A stretch of DNA of 64,000 nucleotides from JASJCL01 sp050291585 (GTDB lineage: Bacteria; Desulfobacterota; Desulfobacteria; Desulfobacterales; Desulfosarcinaceae). Location of the stretch: positions 1 to 64,000 of the forward strand of contig JBNKKA010000004.1 of NCBI GenBank assembly GCA_050291585.1, given 5' to 3'. A program made the position numbers and the translations under genes. Shown in pieces: positions 8,745 to 17,152 of the stretch (positions are counted from its first letter, which is position 1; the number at the start of each line of letters is the position of its first letter). The notes under the pieces were generated by a model. The model was not told the DNA's origin and ran no database searches. It worked only from the letters and a program-made list of their open reading frames with translations.

Positions 8745-8851
8745 CGGACACCTATTCGCCGTTGAATAGCACGTCCGGAAATAGGACGTTCTAACATATT
8801 ATTATTAAGAAATATTTTTTGGTTGTTTTTTATCCGTCCGGATTCCGGACG
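8745..8851. promoter_or_regulatory. Putative enhancer sites for the sigma-54 activator
   Basis: A run of related palindromes lies 180-285 bp upstream of the -24/-12 promoter. Arms CGGAC..CTATTC (8745-8757) face GAATAG..GTCCG (8764-8777). ACGTCC (8771-8776) faces GGACGT (8784-8789). CGTCCGGA-T-TCCGGACG (8835-8851) is a perfect 17-bp site. Centres of the last two are 63 bp apart, about six helix turns. This spacing and distance fit binding sites of a Fis-type enhancer-binding protein. The remaining 8515-9029 region shows only AT-rich DNA and no gene. Confidence 0.55.
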
Positions 8852-9029
8852 CGTGGGCAATGGTTTTACCATCATTGAGTGAGTTGATCTATGCTGGCCA
8901 TTGCCCTTTCAAAAAACATTCTATCCTTCTTAATAATTCTATAATTTTTTTATTTCAGATGGTTACATCACACCTCCGGCCTCTTCCAACCACAACTCAT
9001 TTCTGCCGCATTGCGCTTCAATACGTCCT

Positions 9030-9044
9030 GGCATCTTCATTGCG
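9030..9044 (+). promoter_or_regulatory. Sigma-54 (-24/-12) promoter
   Basis: TGGCATCTTCATTGC matches TGGCAY-N5-TTGC, with exactly 10 nt between the GG and GC pairs. Transcription would start near 9056, about 33 nt ahead of the start codon at 9089. It is preceded by palindromic sites and by a gene for a sigma-54 activator. Confidence 0.75.
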
Positions 9045-9088
9045 TTGTCCAATGGCAGTCGACATCTTAAAAATCAATTGCGGGTCAA

Positions 9089-9508
9089 ATGACATTCAAT
9101 GAAAGACAAGGCCGGGGTCACAAGGTGGTAGTTTTGGGAGCAGTTGCCCAAGACTCTGAAGCGATATGCCGCATCATTGAGAAGGGTCCCTACCGAACGG
9201 AAACATGCCCCAGTTTTAGGGAACTGGAAACGATGCTGGCATCCGATCCATGTTTGACCGTCATTCTGGATATCGACAGCGTCCCTCTTGATGATCGAAC
9301 CATTCGAAAGCTCACGCTATCATATCCGTCAACCAGTTTTTTATGTACATCCAAGGAACGTTTCCATCCGGATCTTAAGGATGCCATCAGCCATCATCTT
9401 TTTGCCTGCCTGCACAAACCAATCGATCCAGAAGAGTTGCACTATTTTTTGAAATGCATCCGCGATAACGAAACTGAATCGAGGGGCCCGCCGGACCGAT
9501 CCGATTAG
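9089..9508 (+). CDS. Degenerate receiver-like protein
   Basis: The 139-residue protein keeps the outline of a response-regulator receiver: a first strand HKVVVLGAV, a phospho-site-like VILDIDSVPL around residue 70, and HKPIDPEEL where receivers have the conserved Lys-Pro. The paired acidic residues that normally follow the first strand are missing (VLGAV), so metal-dependent phosphorylation is doubtful. It is the first gene after the sigma-54 promoter and probably shares the transcript of the reductase genes. Its role is unknown; it may be a protein-protein adaptor. Confidence 0.6.
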   Translation: MTFNERQGRGHKVVVLGAVAQDSEAICRIIEKGPYRTETCPSFRELETMLASDPCLTVILDIDSVPLDDRTIRKLTLSYPSTSFLCTSKERFHPDLKDAISHHLFACLHKPIDPEELHYFLKCIRDNETESRGPPDRSD

Positions 9509-9656
9509 TTGGCTGTAGTCCAGTACCGGTACACTTGGGAATCCTTATAAATAAATTAAAATTATTGCCGGTTCGATTTTTGATTTCCGAATCGATGAAT
9601 GGATGGACGTTAAAAACGATAAAATTTAAGCCAACTGAAATTTAGGAGGTACATGA

Positions 9657-10367
9657 ATGACACAATCTGATACCCAACTCAGCCGACGCCAGTTTCTTGG
9701 CAAGGTCGGCATCAGTGCCACCGCCTTGGGGACCGGAGCAGTATTGATACAGGCCAGAAATCTCGCCGAGGCCAAAACGGTCAGCGCTAAAAAATATGCT
9801 ATGGTCATCGACACCAACCGCTGTACCTGCTGTCATGGTTGCACCATCGCGTGTCTGAGCGAAAACAATGTACCCGACGGTAAATACCGTAGTTGGGTTA
9901 AAAAAATCGCCAAAGGACGCTACCCCGATACCAGCTTCCATTTTTTGCCCCGCCTCTGCAACCACTGTGAAGACGCTCCCTGCCTGAACCTGTGCCCCAC
10001 CGGTGCGACCTTTCGCTCAAAAGAAGATGGCGTGGTTCATGTCAATCGCGAGGTTTGTGTCGGCTGTCATGTCTGCATCGAAGCTTGTCCCTACGGTGCA
10101 CGGTTTTTCAATCCCATTACGCGAACGGCAGACAAATGCGATTTTTGTTACCATCGCATCACCCAAGGGATAGAGCCTGCCTGCGTGACCGCCTGTACGG
10201 GGCGAGCCCGCATCTTCGGTGATCTGAACGACCCGCACAGCAATATTTTCACCTATTTGAATACCCACGCGACTCAGACAATCCGGGCCGACCTGGATAC
10301 CGGTCCCAAGGTCCATTACGCGTTTGCCGACGAGGCCATTCTCGGCGCAGACTACTCCGCACTGTAA
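9657..10367 (+). CDS. ttrB: TtrB-like four-cluster ferredoxin subunit, Tat-exported
   Basis: This is the electron-transfer subunit between a membrane quinol oxidase subunit and the molybdenum subunit. It starts with a twin-arginine signal (LSRRQFLG). Four cysteine groups can bind four [4Fe-4S] clusters: C56/59/62/66 (RCTCCHGCTIAC), CNHC..PCLNLC, CVGCHVCIEAC and CDFC..ACVTAC. The C-terminal GRARIFGDLNDP stretch is typical of DMSO-reductase-family B subunits. AGGAGG lies 7 nt before ATG 9657. Gene order B-C-A matches Salmonella ttrBCA. A related substrate such as another sulfur or metalloid oxyanion is possible. Confidence 0.8.
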   Translation: MTQSDTQLSRRQFLGKVGISATALGTGAVLIQARNLAEAKTVSAKKYAMVIDTNRCTCCHGCTIACLSENNVPDGKYRSWVKKIAKGRYPDTSFHFLPRLCNHCEDAPCLNLCPTGATFRSKEDGVVHVNREVCVGCHVCIEACPYGARFFNPITRTADKCDFCYHRITQGIEPACVTACTGRARIFGDLNDPHSNIFTYLNTHATQTIRADLDTGPKVHYAFADEAILGADYSAL

Positions 10368-10383
10368 TCAATAAGGGGGAATT

Positions 10384-11538
10384 ATGAACGACGCTATCGA
10401 ACACATCCACTGGATCAACCATGGAGTGGCCCTCGGGTATCTGATCGCCTGTTACCTGTTTTTCTTTGCACTCGCTGAAGGTACCCATATCGTATCCCAT
10501 CTATCCTGGCTCTATTACCGTCAGGATAACTATCGTCCGTTGGAAAAGGTCGGTTCCTTTCTGCCGTTTGTCATTCTGGTATTTGTTTCACTGTTTCTGA
10601 TTGCCGATCTGGGTCATCCCGAACGGGCGCTGACTATGGCTTACCATTGGAACTGGACCGCCCCAGTGGCCTATGGTTTCTATGTGGTGCTGCTATGCAT
10701 CATATCTTATGCGTTTCACGCCTATTATCTGTTCTTGCCGGAGATGGTGGTCAGCGCACGCAAAGGTGCCTCCTTTTCAGGCATTTACAAATTGTTGACC
10801 GGCAGCCTCGAGGAGGGTTCGGCCGATGAAATCCGACAGCGTCATCTCGGCAAGGAGCGTTTCTGGGCCAACGCCAGCGTCACCATGTCCATCATCGGCT
10901 TGATCTATCTGGGTTTTATGCTCAGTTCATTCAAAGGGCGGGTGGCCTGGAATTCGGCCGTGTTGATTTTCATCTTCATCAGTCAGGGACTTTCTTCCGG
11001 CGCGGCCTTTCTCATCCTCTTTTCTCAGCTTAAAAATACCTTCGGAAGCCCATCGGCAGGGGATCTCAAAGACCAGAGCAACTATCTTTCCGGACTCGCG
11101 CGGTTTTTCAAATATGCACTTTTGGTTCAGGCGGTCGTGTGGGCGATCTACCTGCTGCAACTTAAATTTGTGGGCCAGGGTGGCCACGCCGTGGTCAAAC
11201 TGCTCCTTTCCGGACCGCGATCCAGCCAATTCTGGCTGTTTCAGATTTTTGTCGGCCTGGTGCTGCCCTTCCTCTTGATGTTTTTCAGAACCGGCCGTAA
11301 GCAGCCGATACTTCGCTTTTTTGCGGCATTAACCGCCATGATCGGCGCCTTTTACGGCATCGTTAATCTGTTCATCGGCGGCCAGATGCTGCCCATGACC
11401 AGCCACCAGTGGGAAACGGTGCCATCAGAGCCCGACAAGCTGATTTTTGCCGCCGCTATGGTAGCCATCGTTCTGGTAATCTTTTTGCTCAGCTACAAAA
11501 TGCTGCCCTATGAAAACATCCAAAGCGAGGAGGCCTAA
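10384..11538 (+). CDS. ttrC: TtrC/NrfD-like membrane quinol oxidase subunit
   Basis: The 384-residue protein has about eight to nine hydrophobic segments, among them YLIACYLFFFALAEGTH and VILVFVSLFLIADLGHPERA; the ADLGHPERA stretch is characteristic of the NrfD/PsrC family. It would oxidise menaquinol and pass electrons to the Fe-S subunit encoded 16 nt upstream. A cytosolic loop near residues 120-165 is somewhat longer than in the shorter TtrC proteins (about 340 residues). The start follows AAGGGGGAATT. It is followed after 2 nt by the catalytic subunit gene. Confidence 0.82.
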   Translation: MNDAIEHIHWINHGVALGYLIACYLFFFALAEGTHIVSHLSWLYYRQDNYRPLEKVGSFLPFVILVFVSLFLIADLGHPERALTMAYHWNWTAPVAYGFYVVLLCIISYAFHAYYLFLPEMVVSARKGASFSGIYKLLTGSLEEGSADEIRQRHLGKERFWANASVTMSIIGLIYLGFMLSSFKGRVAWNSAVLIFIFISQGLSSGAAFLILFSQLKNTFGSPSAGDLKDQSNYLSGLARFFKYALLVQAVVWAIYLLQLKFVGQGGHAVVKLLLSGPRSSQFWLFQIFVGLVLPFLLMFFRTGRKQPILRFFAALTAMIGAFYGIVNLFIGGQMLPMTSHQWETVPSEPDKLIFAAAMVAIVLVIFLLSYKMLPYENIQSEEA

Positions 11539-11540
11539 GC

Positions 11541-14375
11541 ATGGGTTCGAATAACAGAAGAAGATTCATTAAATCCGCACTGGCACTGGGCGGCATGGTA
11601 GCGACAGCCGGATGCATGAAACCGGCCAAAGAGACCGGAGACTGGATCAGTGGGGCACCTGAGGTAGATCCGGCTAACGGAGACAAGGTGACAGTGGTGC
11701 GCACGGTCTGCCTGGCCTGCCACAGCGCATGCGGCCTTCAGGTCAAAGTGGTGGACGGCAAGGTGGCTAAAGTCAGCGGCAACCCCTATCATCCCAATAC
11801 CAACGAACCGCACCTGCCTTATAATACAGATGCCAAGGCAGCCGAAAAATTAGAGGGGACGGCCTGTGCCAAAGCCGGTGCCCTCATTCAGACCCTATAC
11901 AATCCGGATCGAATCCTGCATCCGCTCAAGCGCGCCGGCTCCCGAGGATCGGGGAAATGGAAAACCATATCCTGGGAGCAGGCATACGATGAGATCGTCA
12001 ACGGCGGAGACCTGTTCGGCGAGGGGCATGTGGAAGGCCTGGCCGCTCTGCGGGACCTGGAAACCCCCATCGACCCGCAGGCACCCGAACTGGGTCCCAA
12101 GGCCAATTCGGTAGTCTTTATGCCGGGCCGTATCGAGCATGGCAAAAAGGAGTTCACCGATCGCTGGTTCAAGAATGCTTTCGGAACGGTGAATAACCGT
12201 CTGGATCACACCTCCATCTGCGAGACATCTCACCATGTCGGCCTGGACTTGTGCTTTAATGGATCCCACCACATCAAGCCCGACATCATGAATGCCAAAT
12301 ATATCATTTTCTTCGGAACCAGCCCGTATGAGGCCAATTTCCCCATGCAGGCCCTTGCTCGCAAGCTCAACTTTTTCCGTGAAAAGAAGGGCAAGCTGGT
12401 TATCGTCGACCCGCGTTTTTCCAACTCGGCCGCCAAGGCCCATCGCTGGGTCCCCATCCTGCCGGGCACCGATGCAGCCTTTGCCCTGGGCATGATGCGC
12501 TGGATGATCGACAACGACCGTATCGACAAGCGCTACCTGGCCTTCCCCGGCAAAACGGCATCCGCCGTTGACGGCCACCTGACCTGGTGCGACGCTTCCT
12601 ATCTGGTGCGCCAGGACAACCGCAAATATCTGCACCCGGCCGACATCGGCCTGAATGCTGACAATAAAGAGTTTATCGTCGTCGAAAACGGCCAACCGAA
12701 GGCTGCTGAAACCGTTGCTGTGGCTGACCTGGAGTTTTCCGGCGATGTCAATGGCATCAGTGTAATGACCGTTTTCTCGATGTTGAAAGAACGGATCTTC
12801 GAACACACCCTGGAAGAGTACGCCGCCATCTGCGAACTCGACCCGCAGGTCATCGCCCAAACCGCCGACGAATTCACCTCATACGGACGACGGGCGATTG
12901 CCGATTTTTATCGGGGGCCGGTCCAGCACACCAACGGCACATACACCGCGCGGGCATTGGGCATACTGAATTTTCTGATCGGCAATGTCTCTTGGAAAGG
13001 CGGCTGCGAAGCCCACGGTGGATCGCACTGGCATGAAATGGGCGGAAAGGATGGTAATCCATTCAACCTTGCTAAAGGGCTCCATCCGGGCAAAGTCAAA
13101 GCTAAGGGTGTCACCATTGATCGCAAAAAGGTGCATTACGAGGACAGCAGCGAGTTTAAAAGCAAGGGTTACCCGGCCAAGCGTCAATGGTTCCCATTTG
13201 CCTATAACAATGTTTACCAGGAAGTCCTTCCCAGTATCGGCGCTAAATATCCCTACCAAGTAAAGGCATTGATCACCTACTGGAACAATGTCATGTACTC
13301 CAGCCCGGCAGGCATTCATCAAAGCAACGGGATCAAGGATCCCAAAACCCTCCCGCTCTTTGTGGCCATCGACTACGTGATGGGAGAAACCTCTGCCTGG
13401 GCCGACTACGTCCTTCCCACAGTGCATATCCTGGAAGACTGGGGCACCCCCCATGTGGCGCCCACCATCCTCACCACTACCAGTGGTGTCCGCCAACCGT
13501 GTGTCCCGCCGGTGGCCAAGGATGCCAAATCAACCGAAACGATCTTCATCGAGCTTGCGTTAAAAATGGGACTGCCCGGCTACGGCAAAGACGGTTTTGG
13601 CCCGAGTGATCCGTTGGAGACGGCGGAGCACTGGTACCACAAACTGGTGGCCAATATTGCCTATGGTGATAAAAAAGACGATAGCGTCCCCGGGGCCACG
13701 GAAGCCGAAAAACTCAAATATGTACTGGACCGCGGCGGCCGCTTCGAGGACTACGCCAAATCTCATAAAAATAACCACACCAACCATGCGTATAAAAAAA
13801 TCTGTCTGATCTACAGTGAAAAACTGGCAACCACGAGGGATTCCATGACCGGTGAGTTCTACGACGGGCTGCCGCGATATGAACCGCTCAAAGACGCCAT
13901 GGGGCGGCCGGTGGACATCCAGCGTGACAAGTACCCGTTTATCATTACCACCTATCATCCGTCATTTCATGCCCAGGCACGCACGGCCGCCAGCCGCTGG
14001 CTGATGGATCTGACGCCGGAGGAATGTGTGGAGCTGTTCGCCGGCGATGCGGCGAAACTGGGCATTAAGCATGGCGATATGGTGCGCGTCTACTCGCCCT
14101 CACACCAAGAAGGCGTAAAGGGACGCGCCTTTGTCACAGAAGCCATGCGGCCCGGTGTGGTCAGCATCCCCCATTCGCTGGGTCACTGGGAATACGGCAG
14201 CAAATCCTTTTCCCTGGATGGCAAGCAAACCCCTGCCCGCAGTTTTGTGGGACGCGGCTGCAGCGCCAACCCGGTGATGTTGCTCGACCCCTATCTCAAA
14301 GATGTTTGTCTGCAGGATCCCATCGGCGGCAGCAGTTCGTTTTACGATTCATACGTTGCCGTTGCAAAAGTATAA
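11541..14375 (+). CDS. ttrA: TtrA-like molybdopterin catalytic subunit
   Basis: The 944-residue DMSO-reductase-family enzyme has a Tat signal (RRRFIKSALALGG) ending in a lipobox-like TAGC, so it may be a Tat lipoprotein outside the membrane. The N-terminal Fe-S motif is CLACHSACG followed by TACAKAG. SICETSHH near residue 228 offers a cysteine ligand for the metal. The segment GKWKTISWEQAYDEIVNGGD with FGEGHVEGL and TPIDP closely resembles Salmonella TtrA as I recall it. Tetrathionate reduction to thiosulfate is the best guess; selenate or arsenate-type substrates of related enzymes cannot be excluded. Order B-C-A plus a TorD gene supports the assignment. Confidence 0.78.
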   Translation: MGSNNRRRFIKSALALGGMVATAGCMKPAKETGDWISGAPEVDPANGDKVTVVRTVCLACHSACGLQVKVVDGKVAKVSGNPYHPNTNEPHLPYNTDAKAAEKLEGTACAKAGALIQTLYNPDRILHPLKRAGSRGSGKWKTISWEQAYDEIVNGGDLFGEGHVEGLAALRDLETPIDPQAPELGPKANSVVFMPGRIEHGKKEFTDRWFKNAFGTVNNRLDHTSICETSHHVGLDLCFNGSHHIKPDIMNAKYIIFFGTSPYEANFPMQALARKLNFFREKKGKLVIVDPRFSNSAAKAHRWVPILPGTDAAFALGMMRWMIDNDRIDKRYLAFPGKTASAVDGHLTWCDASYLVRQDNRKYLHPADIGLNADNKEFIVVENGQPKAAETVAVADLEFSGDVNGISVMTVFSMLKERIFEHTLEEYAAICELDPQVIAQTADEFTSYGRRAIADFYRGPVQHTNGTYTARALGILNFLIGNVSWKGGCEAHGGSHWHEMGGKDGNPFNLAKGLHPGKVKAKGVTIDRKKVHYEDSSEFKSKGYPAKRQWFPFAYNNVYQEVLPSIGAKYPYQVKALITYWNNVMYSSPAGIHQSNGIKDPKTLPLFVAIDYVMGETSAWADYVLPTVHILEDWGTPHVAPTILTTTSGVRQPCVPPVAKDAKSTETIFIELALKMGLPGYGKDGFGPSDPLETAEHWYHKLVANIAYGDKKDDSVPGATEAEKLKYVLDRGGRFEDYAKSHKNNHTNHAYKKICLIYSEKLATTRDSMTGEFYDGLPRYEPLKDAMGRPVDIQRDKYPFIITTYHPSFHAQARTAASRWLMDLTPEECVELFAGDAAKLGIKHGDMVRVYSPSHQEGVKGRAFVTEAMRPGVVSIPHSLGHWEYGSKSFSLDGKQTPARSFVGRGCSANPVMLLDPYLKDVCLQDPIGGSSSFYDSYVAVAKV

Positions 14376-14386
14376 GGAGCGATACC

Positions 14387-15064
14387 ATGCCATACCAAGA
14401 AAATGTCGATTGGCACATGGCGCGTTCGCATGTTTATGGATTGCTGGGCAGCTTGCTTAGCGAACAGCCCGGGGAAAAAACCATTGACCAATTGTTGCGA
14501 CCCGAAGCCGTGGATTATCTTGAAACCATGTTTTCCGATCCGCAAGTCGGATCACGATTTCACCAGTTGGCGGCTCAATATTGCACTGGCAAGATCTCAA
14601 CCGAGCAGGTGGCCCTGGACTTTGAAGGCCTTATGCGGGTACCGGGCGAAACGTATACCCACCCGTATGAATCAGTCTATCGTGCCCGGCGTGAGGGCGA
14701 AGAGAGCCTAAAATGGGGAGGGCTTTACGGTAGCCAGGCGCGCGATGCCGAGCGGTATTATCACAGCGAAGGACTCGAACCCTGCTATGATCGCGTTGAT
14801 TTTGCCGATCATATCGGTGCTGAATTGACATTTATGGCCCACATGTGCCGCAAAACCGCGGAGGCGCTTCAGATTGAGCAGGTTGATATATCCGAGCATC
14901 TCCAGGCCAAACAGCAGGAATTTGCGCAAAACCATTTGCTGGCCTGGGCCGAGGATTTCAGCGCTGAATTGAAGCTCAAGGCGGTCACGCCGTTCTTCCA
15001 AGCAGTGGCCGACATGCTTGTCGCCTTTGTGGAATTGGAAAAAAGCCAACTGAAAACCCACTAA
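14387..15064 (+). CDS. TorD/DmsD-type molybdoenzyme chaperone
   Basis: The 225-residue helical protein has the TorD family outline: RSHVYGLLGSLLSEQPG start, the motif PYESVYR near residue 88, and DHIGAELTFMAHMCRKTAE near residue 144. It probably guards the signal peptide and cofactor loading of the TtrA-like subunit encoded 11 nt upstream. ATG 14387 has AAGGAG 7 nt upstream; the reading frame is open further upstream inside ttrA, but that part is a shadow. It is the last gene of the reductase operon, followed by a hairpin. Confidence 0.85.
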   Translation: MPYQENVDWHMARSHVYGLLGSLLSEQPGEKTIDQLLRPEAVDYLETMFSDPQVGSRFHQLAAQYCTGKISTEQVALDFEGLMRVPGETYTHPYESVYRARREGEESLKWGGLYGSQARDAERYYHSEGLEPCYDRVDFADHIGAELTFMAHMCRKTAEALQIEQVDISEHLQAKQQEFAQNHLLAWAEDFSAELKLKAVTPFFQAVADMLVAFVELEKSQLKTH

Positions 15065-15082
15065 ACGATGGCCCCGCAACAG

Positions 15083-15120
15083 CCCGCCCGGTATGGATTT
15101 CTAAATCAATATCGGGCGGG
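15083..15120 (+). terminator. Hairpin after the ttr-like operon
   Basis: CCCGCCCGGTAT (15083-15094) pairs with ATATCGGGCGGG (15109-15120) with one G-T pair. No T tract follows, so termination is likely but not certain. The rest of 15121-15251 shows no gene. Confidence 0.5.
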
Positions 15121-15251
15121 ACTTCGACAAAGATAGAACTTTTCGGGCCTGTCGATCGGCGTTGACTTCCGTTTTGAATTTCAAGGCGGTGTCCACCAGC
15201 GTCGCGACATGCCGCGGCTTGAGTGGTATGCCCCCATCTGCACCCATAAAA

Positions 15252-15288
15252 AAGGGCGGCGCCCCGGAAAACGGAAGCTGCCGCCCTT
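15252..15288 (-). terminator. Rho-independent terminator of the trpB2 operon
   Basis: AAGGGCGGC (15252-15260) pairs with GCCGCCCTT (15280-15288). Read on the minus strand the stem is followed by a run of T, 29 nt beyond the stop of the small Cys-rich gene. Confidence 0.75.
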
Positions 15289-15317
15289 AAGTCATTAAAA
15301 ATCTACGCCCGTCGGCC

Positions 15318-15587
15318 TCAGCGCTTCTTGCAGTTCTCCTGTGCGGCGGCAATCATCTCCACCAGGCTGGTCACCTTGGGCTTGGGGCGCTTGGCCGTCA
15401 GCTCGGCGAGCTGCTCCTCTGACAAGGTCTGCCGCAGATGGGCTGCCACATCGAAGGTCTCCCACCAGCAGTCCACCACCTTGAAGCAGTAGCCGCCTGC
15501 TTCGCCGCAGGTTCTGCAGTAGGAGAAGTTCACCGGTCCGCCAATGCGCGGACAGCGCCGCTGGAGATCGTCAGGCTGCATGCTCAA
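15318..15587 (-). CDS. Small Cys-rich protein downstream of trpB2
   Basis: The 89-residue protein has clustered cysteines in its first half (CPRIGGPVNFSYCRTCGEAG, then YCFKVVDCWW), a pattern suited to metal or Fe-S binding. A helical Lys/Glu-rich second half follows. I do not recognise a named family. Its start codon overlaps the trpB2 stop by 4 nt, so the two are translationally coupled and probably both fall under the tryptophan attenuator. No signal peptide is seen. A role tied to TrpB2 is inference from position only. Confidence 0.65.
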   Translation of the reverse strand: MSMQPDDLQRRCPRIGGPVNFSYCRTCGEAGGYCFKVVDCWWETFDVAAHLRQTLSEEQLAELTAKRPKPKVTSLVEMIAAAQENCKKR

Positions 15588-16960
15588 ACGCTCTTGAGGC
15601 TATCGGGTTTGGGATAGTTGGCAAAAAGGGCATTGGCGTCCGTAAGGGTACTCTCTTCGAAGGTGACATCCTGGATATCACCGGCGAGGAAGCGGTCATA
15701 AGCCCCCAAGTCGAGCAATCCGTGCCCGCTGAAAGAGACCACGATGGTCTTCTCCTTGCCCGCCTCTTTGGCACGATTGGCTTCCTCCACCACGGCCGCC
15801 AGGGCGTTGGTAGTCTCCGGAGCCGGGATGAAGCCTTCCGTGCGGGCCCAGAGCAGACCGGCGTTGTAGGCCTGGGTCTGGGTGACGGACTTGGGCGCCA
15901 GAATTCCCTCGTCAACCAGTTGGCTGACGGTGGGCGCCATGCCGTGGTAGCGCAAACCGCCGGCGTGGATGGGCGGCGGCACGAAGTTGTGCCCCAGGCT
16001 GTGCATGGGCAGCAGCGGCGTCATCCGGGCAACGTCGCCGTGGTCGTAGGCAAACGGGCCGCGCGTCAGCGTGGGGCAGGCGGCGGGCTCGACGGGGATG
16101 ATCGTGATGTCCTCGCCCGCGGCCTTGTCGGCCACGAAGGGGAAAGCCAGACCGGCGAAGTTGCTGCCGCCGCCGGCGCAGCCGATGACGATGTCCGGGT
16201 AGGCGTCGATCATGGCGAACTGCTTCTTGGCCTCCAATCCGATGATGGTCTGGTGCAGCATGACGTGGTTGAGCACGCTGCCCAGGCTGTAGCGCGTCTT
16301 GCCGGTCTCGTCGGCGATGGCGGCCTCGATGGCCTCGCTGATGGCGATTCCCAGGCTGCCGGGGGTATTGGGATCTTTGGCCAGGGCCTCACGGCCGGCC
16401 TTGGTCTCTTCGCTGGGGCTGGCCACGCAGTGTCCCCCCCAGGTCTCCATCATCGCCTTGCGGTAGGGTTTCTGGTCGAAGCTCACCCGCACCATGTAGA
16501 CCTTGCAGGTTAGACCGAACTGGGCGCAGGCGAAGCTGAGGGCGCTGCCCCACTGGCCGGCGCCGGTCTCGGTGGTGATGCGCTCGATGCCGAACTCTTT
16601 GTTGTAATACGCCTGGGGAACGGCGGTGTTGGGCTTGTGGCTGCCGGGAGGGCTGACACCCTCGTGTTTGTAGTAGATCTTTGCCGGCGTGCCGAGGGCC
16701 TTCTCGAAACGGTCGGCACGGATCAGGGGGCTGGGACGCCAGATGCTGAGGACATCCATGACCGGCTCGGGGATATCGATCCAACGCTCCGAGCTGACCT
16801 CTTGCTCGATGAGGTTCATGGGGAATACCGGGGCCAGCATGTCGGGGCTGATGGGGTTGCCGTCGGGACCCAGGGGGGGGTTCATCTTGATGTCGGCCAA
16901 CACGTTGTACCATTGACGCGGCATCTCGTCTCTGGGCAGAAAAATGCATTTGGGTGCCAT
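15584..16960 (-). CDS. trpB2: Tryptophan synthase beta chain, TrpB2 type
   Basis: The 458-residue PLP enzyme joins indole and serine to make tryptophan. It is longer than classical TrpB (about 400) and has the TrpB2 N-terminal extension (PRQWYNVLADIKMNPPLGPD). The PLP lysine lies in PGSHKPNTAVPQAYY, and the phosphate loop is GCAGGGSNFAG. ATG 16960 has AAGGAGG 7 nt upstream. The frame stays open to 17047, but that runs through a terminator hairpin and is not the start. No trpA is adjacent. A tryptophan-codon leader and attenuator precede it, which confirms that the gene responds to tryptophan supply. Confidence 0.93.
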   Translation of the reverse strand: MAPKCIFLPRDEMPRQWYNVLADIKMNPPLGPDGNPISPDMLAPVFPMNLIEQEVSSERWIDIPEPVMDVLSIWRPSPLIRADRFEKALGTPAKIYYKHEGVSPPGSHKPNTAVPQAYYNKEFGIERITTETGAGQWGSALSFACAQFGLTCKVYMVRVSFDQKPYRKAMMETWGGHCVASPSEETKAGREALAKDPNTPGSLGIAISEAIEAAIADETGKTRYSLGSVLNHVMLHQTIIGLEAKKQFAMIDAYPDIVIGCAGGGSNFAGLAFPFVADKAAGEDITIIPVEPAACPTLTRGPFAYDHGDVARMTPLLPMHSLGHNFVPPPIHAGGLRYHGMAPTVSQLVDEGILAPKSVTQTQAYNAGLLWARTEGFIPAPETTNALAAVVEEANRAKEAGKEKTIVVSFSGHGLLDLGAYDRFLAGDIQDVTFEESTLTDANALFANYPKPDSLKSV

Positions 16961-16999
16961 GGGTGTTCCTCCTTTGTCAGTGCAAGTTATCGCGGCTAC

Positions 17000-17033
17000 A
17001 AAAAAAGCCCGCTGTTTTTCGACAGCGGGCTTT
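17000..17033 (-). terminator. Attenuator terminator ahead of trpB2
   Basis: Plus-strand arms 17004-17015 and 17022-17033 form a perfect 12-bp GC-rich stem with a 6-nt loop. On the minus strand it is followed by seven T. It lies between the tryptophan leader peptide and trpB2, 40 nt before the trpB2 start codon. Confidence 0.88.
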
Positions 17034-17081
17034 AGAGGTTGCTTCACTTAGGCTGGCATTACCAGCGGCGTACCTCCGCCC
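17027..17081 (-). promoter_or_regulatory. Predicted antiterminator pairing (trp attenuator)
   Basis: In the minus-strand RNA, GGGCGGAGGU (plus 17072-17081) can pair with ACCUCUAAAGCCC (plus 17027-17039) through GGGC/GCCC and AGGU/ACCU. This would take up the 5' arm of the terminator. The first of these segments begins 1 nt after the leader stop codon, so a ribosome that finishes the leader would cover it, while one stalled on the Trp codons would leave it free. Confidence 0.65.
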
Positions 17082-17082
17082 A

Positions 17083-17145
17083 CTAGCACCACCACCAGTT
17101 GTGGATGATAGCAATGATGGCTGGGTTCGAGGCGGAAGTGTCCAT
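17083..17145 (-). CDS. trpL: Tryptophan leader peptide (WWW)
   Basis: A 20-residue frame (MDTSASNPAIIAIIHNWWWC), or 22 from an ATG at 17151, contains three adjacent Trp codons (17089-17097) just before its stop. This is the signature of ribosome-mediated tryptophan attenuation. A -35/-10 pair lies directly upstream (17176-17181 and 17153-17158); if used, transcription would begin at or next to the ATG at 17145, giving an almost leaderless message. The peptide has no other known function. Confidence 0.85.
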   Translation of the reverse strand: MDTSASNPAIIAIIHNWWWC

Positions 17146-17152
17146 AGCCATC

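Noticed and set aside
11895..12860. Antisense frame opposite the TtrA-like gene
   Set aside because: Shadow of a well-supported molybdoenzyme gene.
16961..17047. Longer start for trpB2 at 17047
   Set aside because: The extension runs straight through the attenuator terminator; the ATG at 16960 has a strong ribosome site and the family's usual N-terminus.
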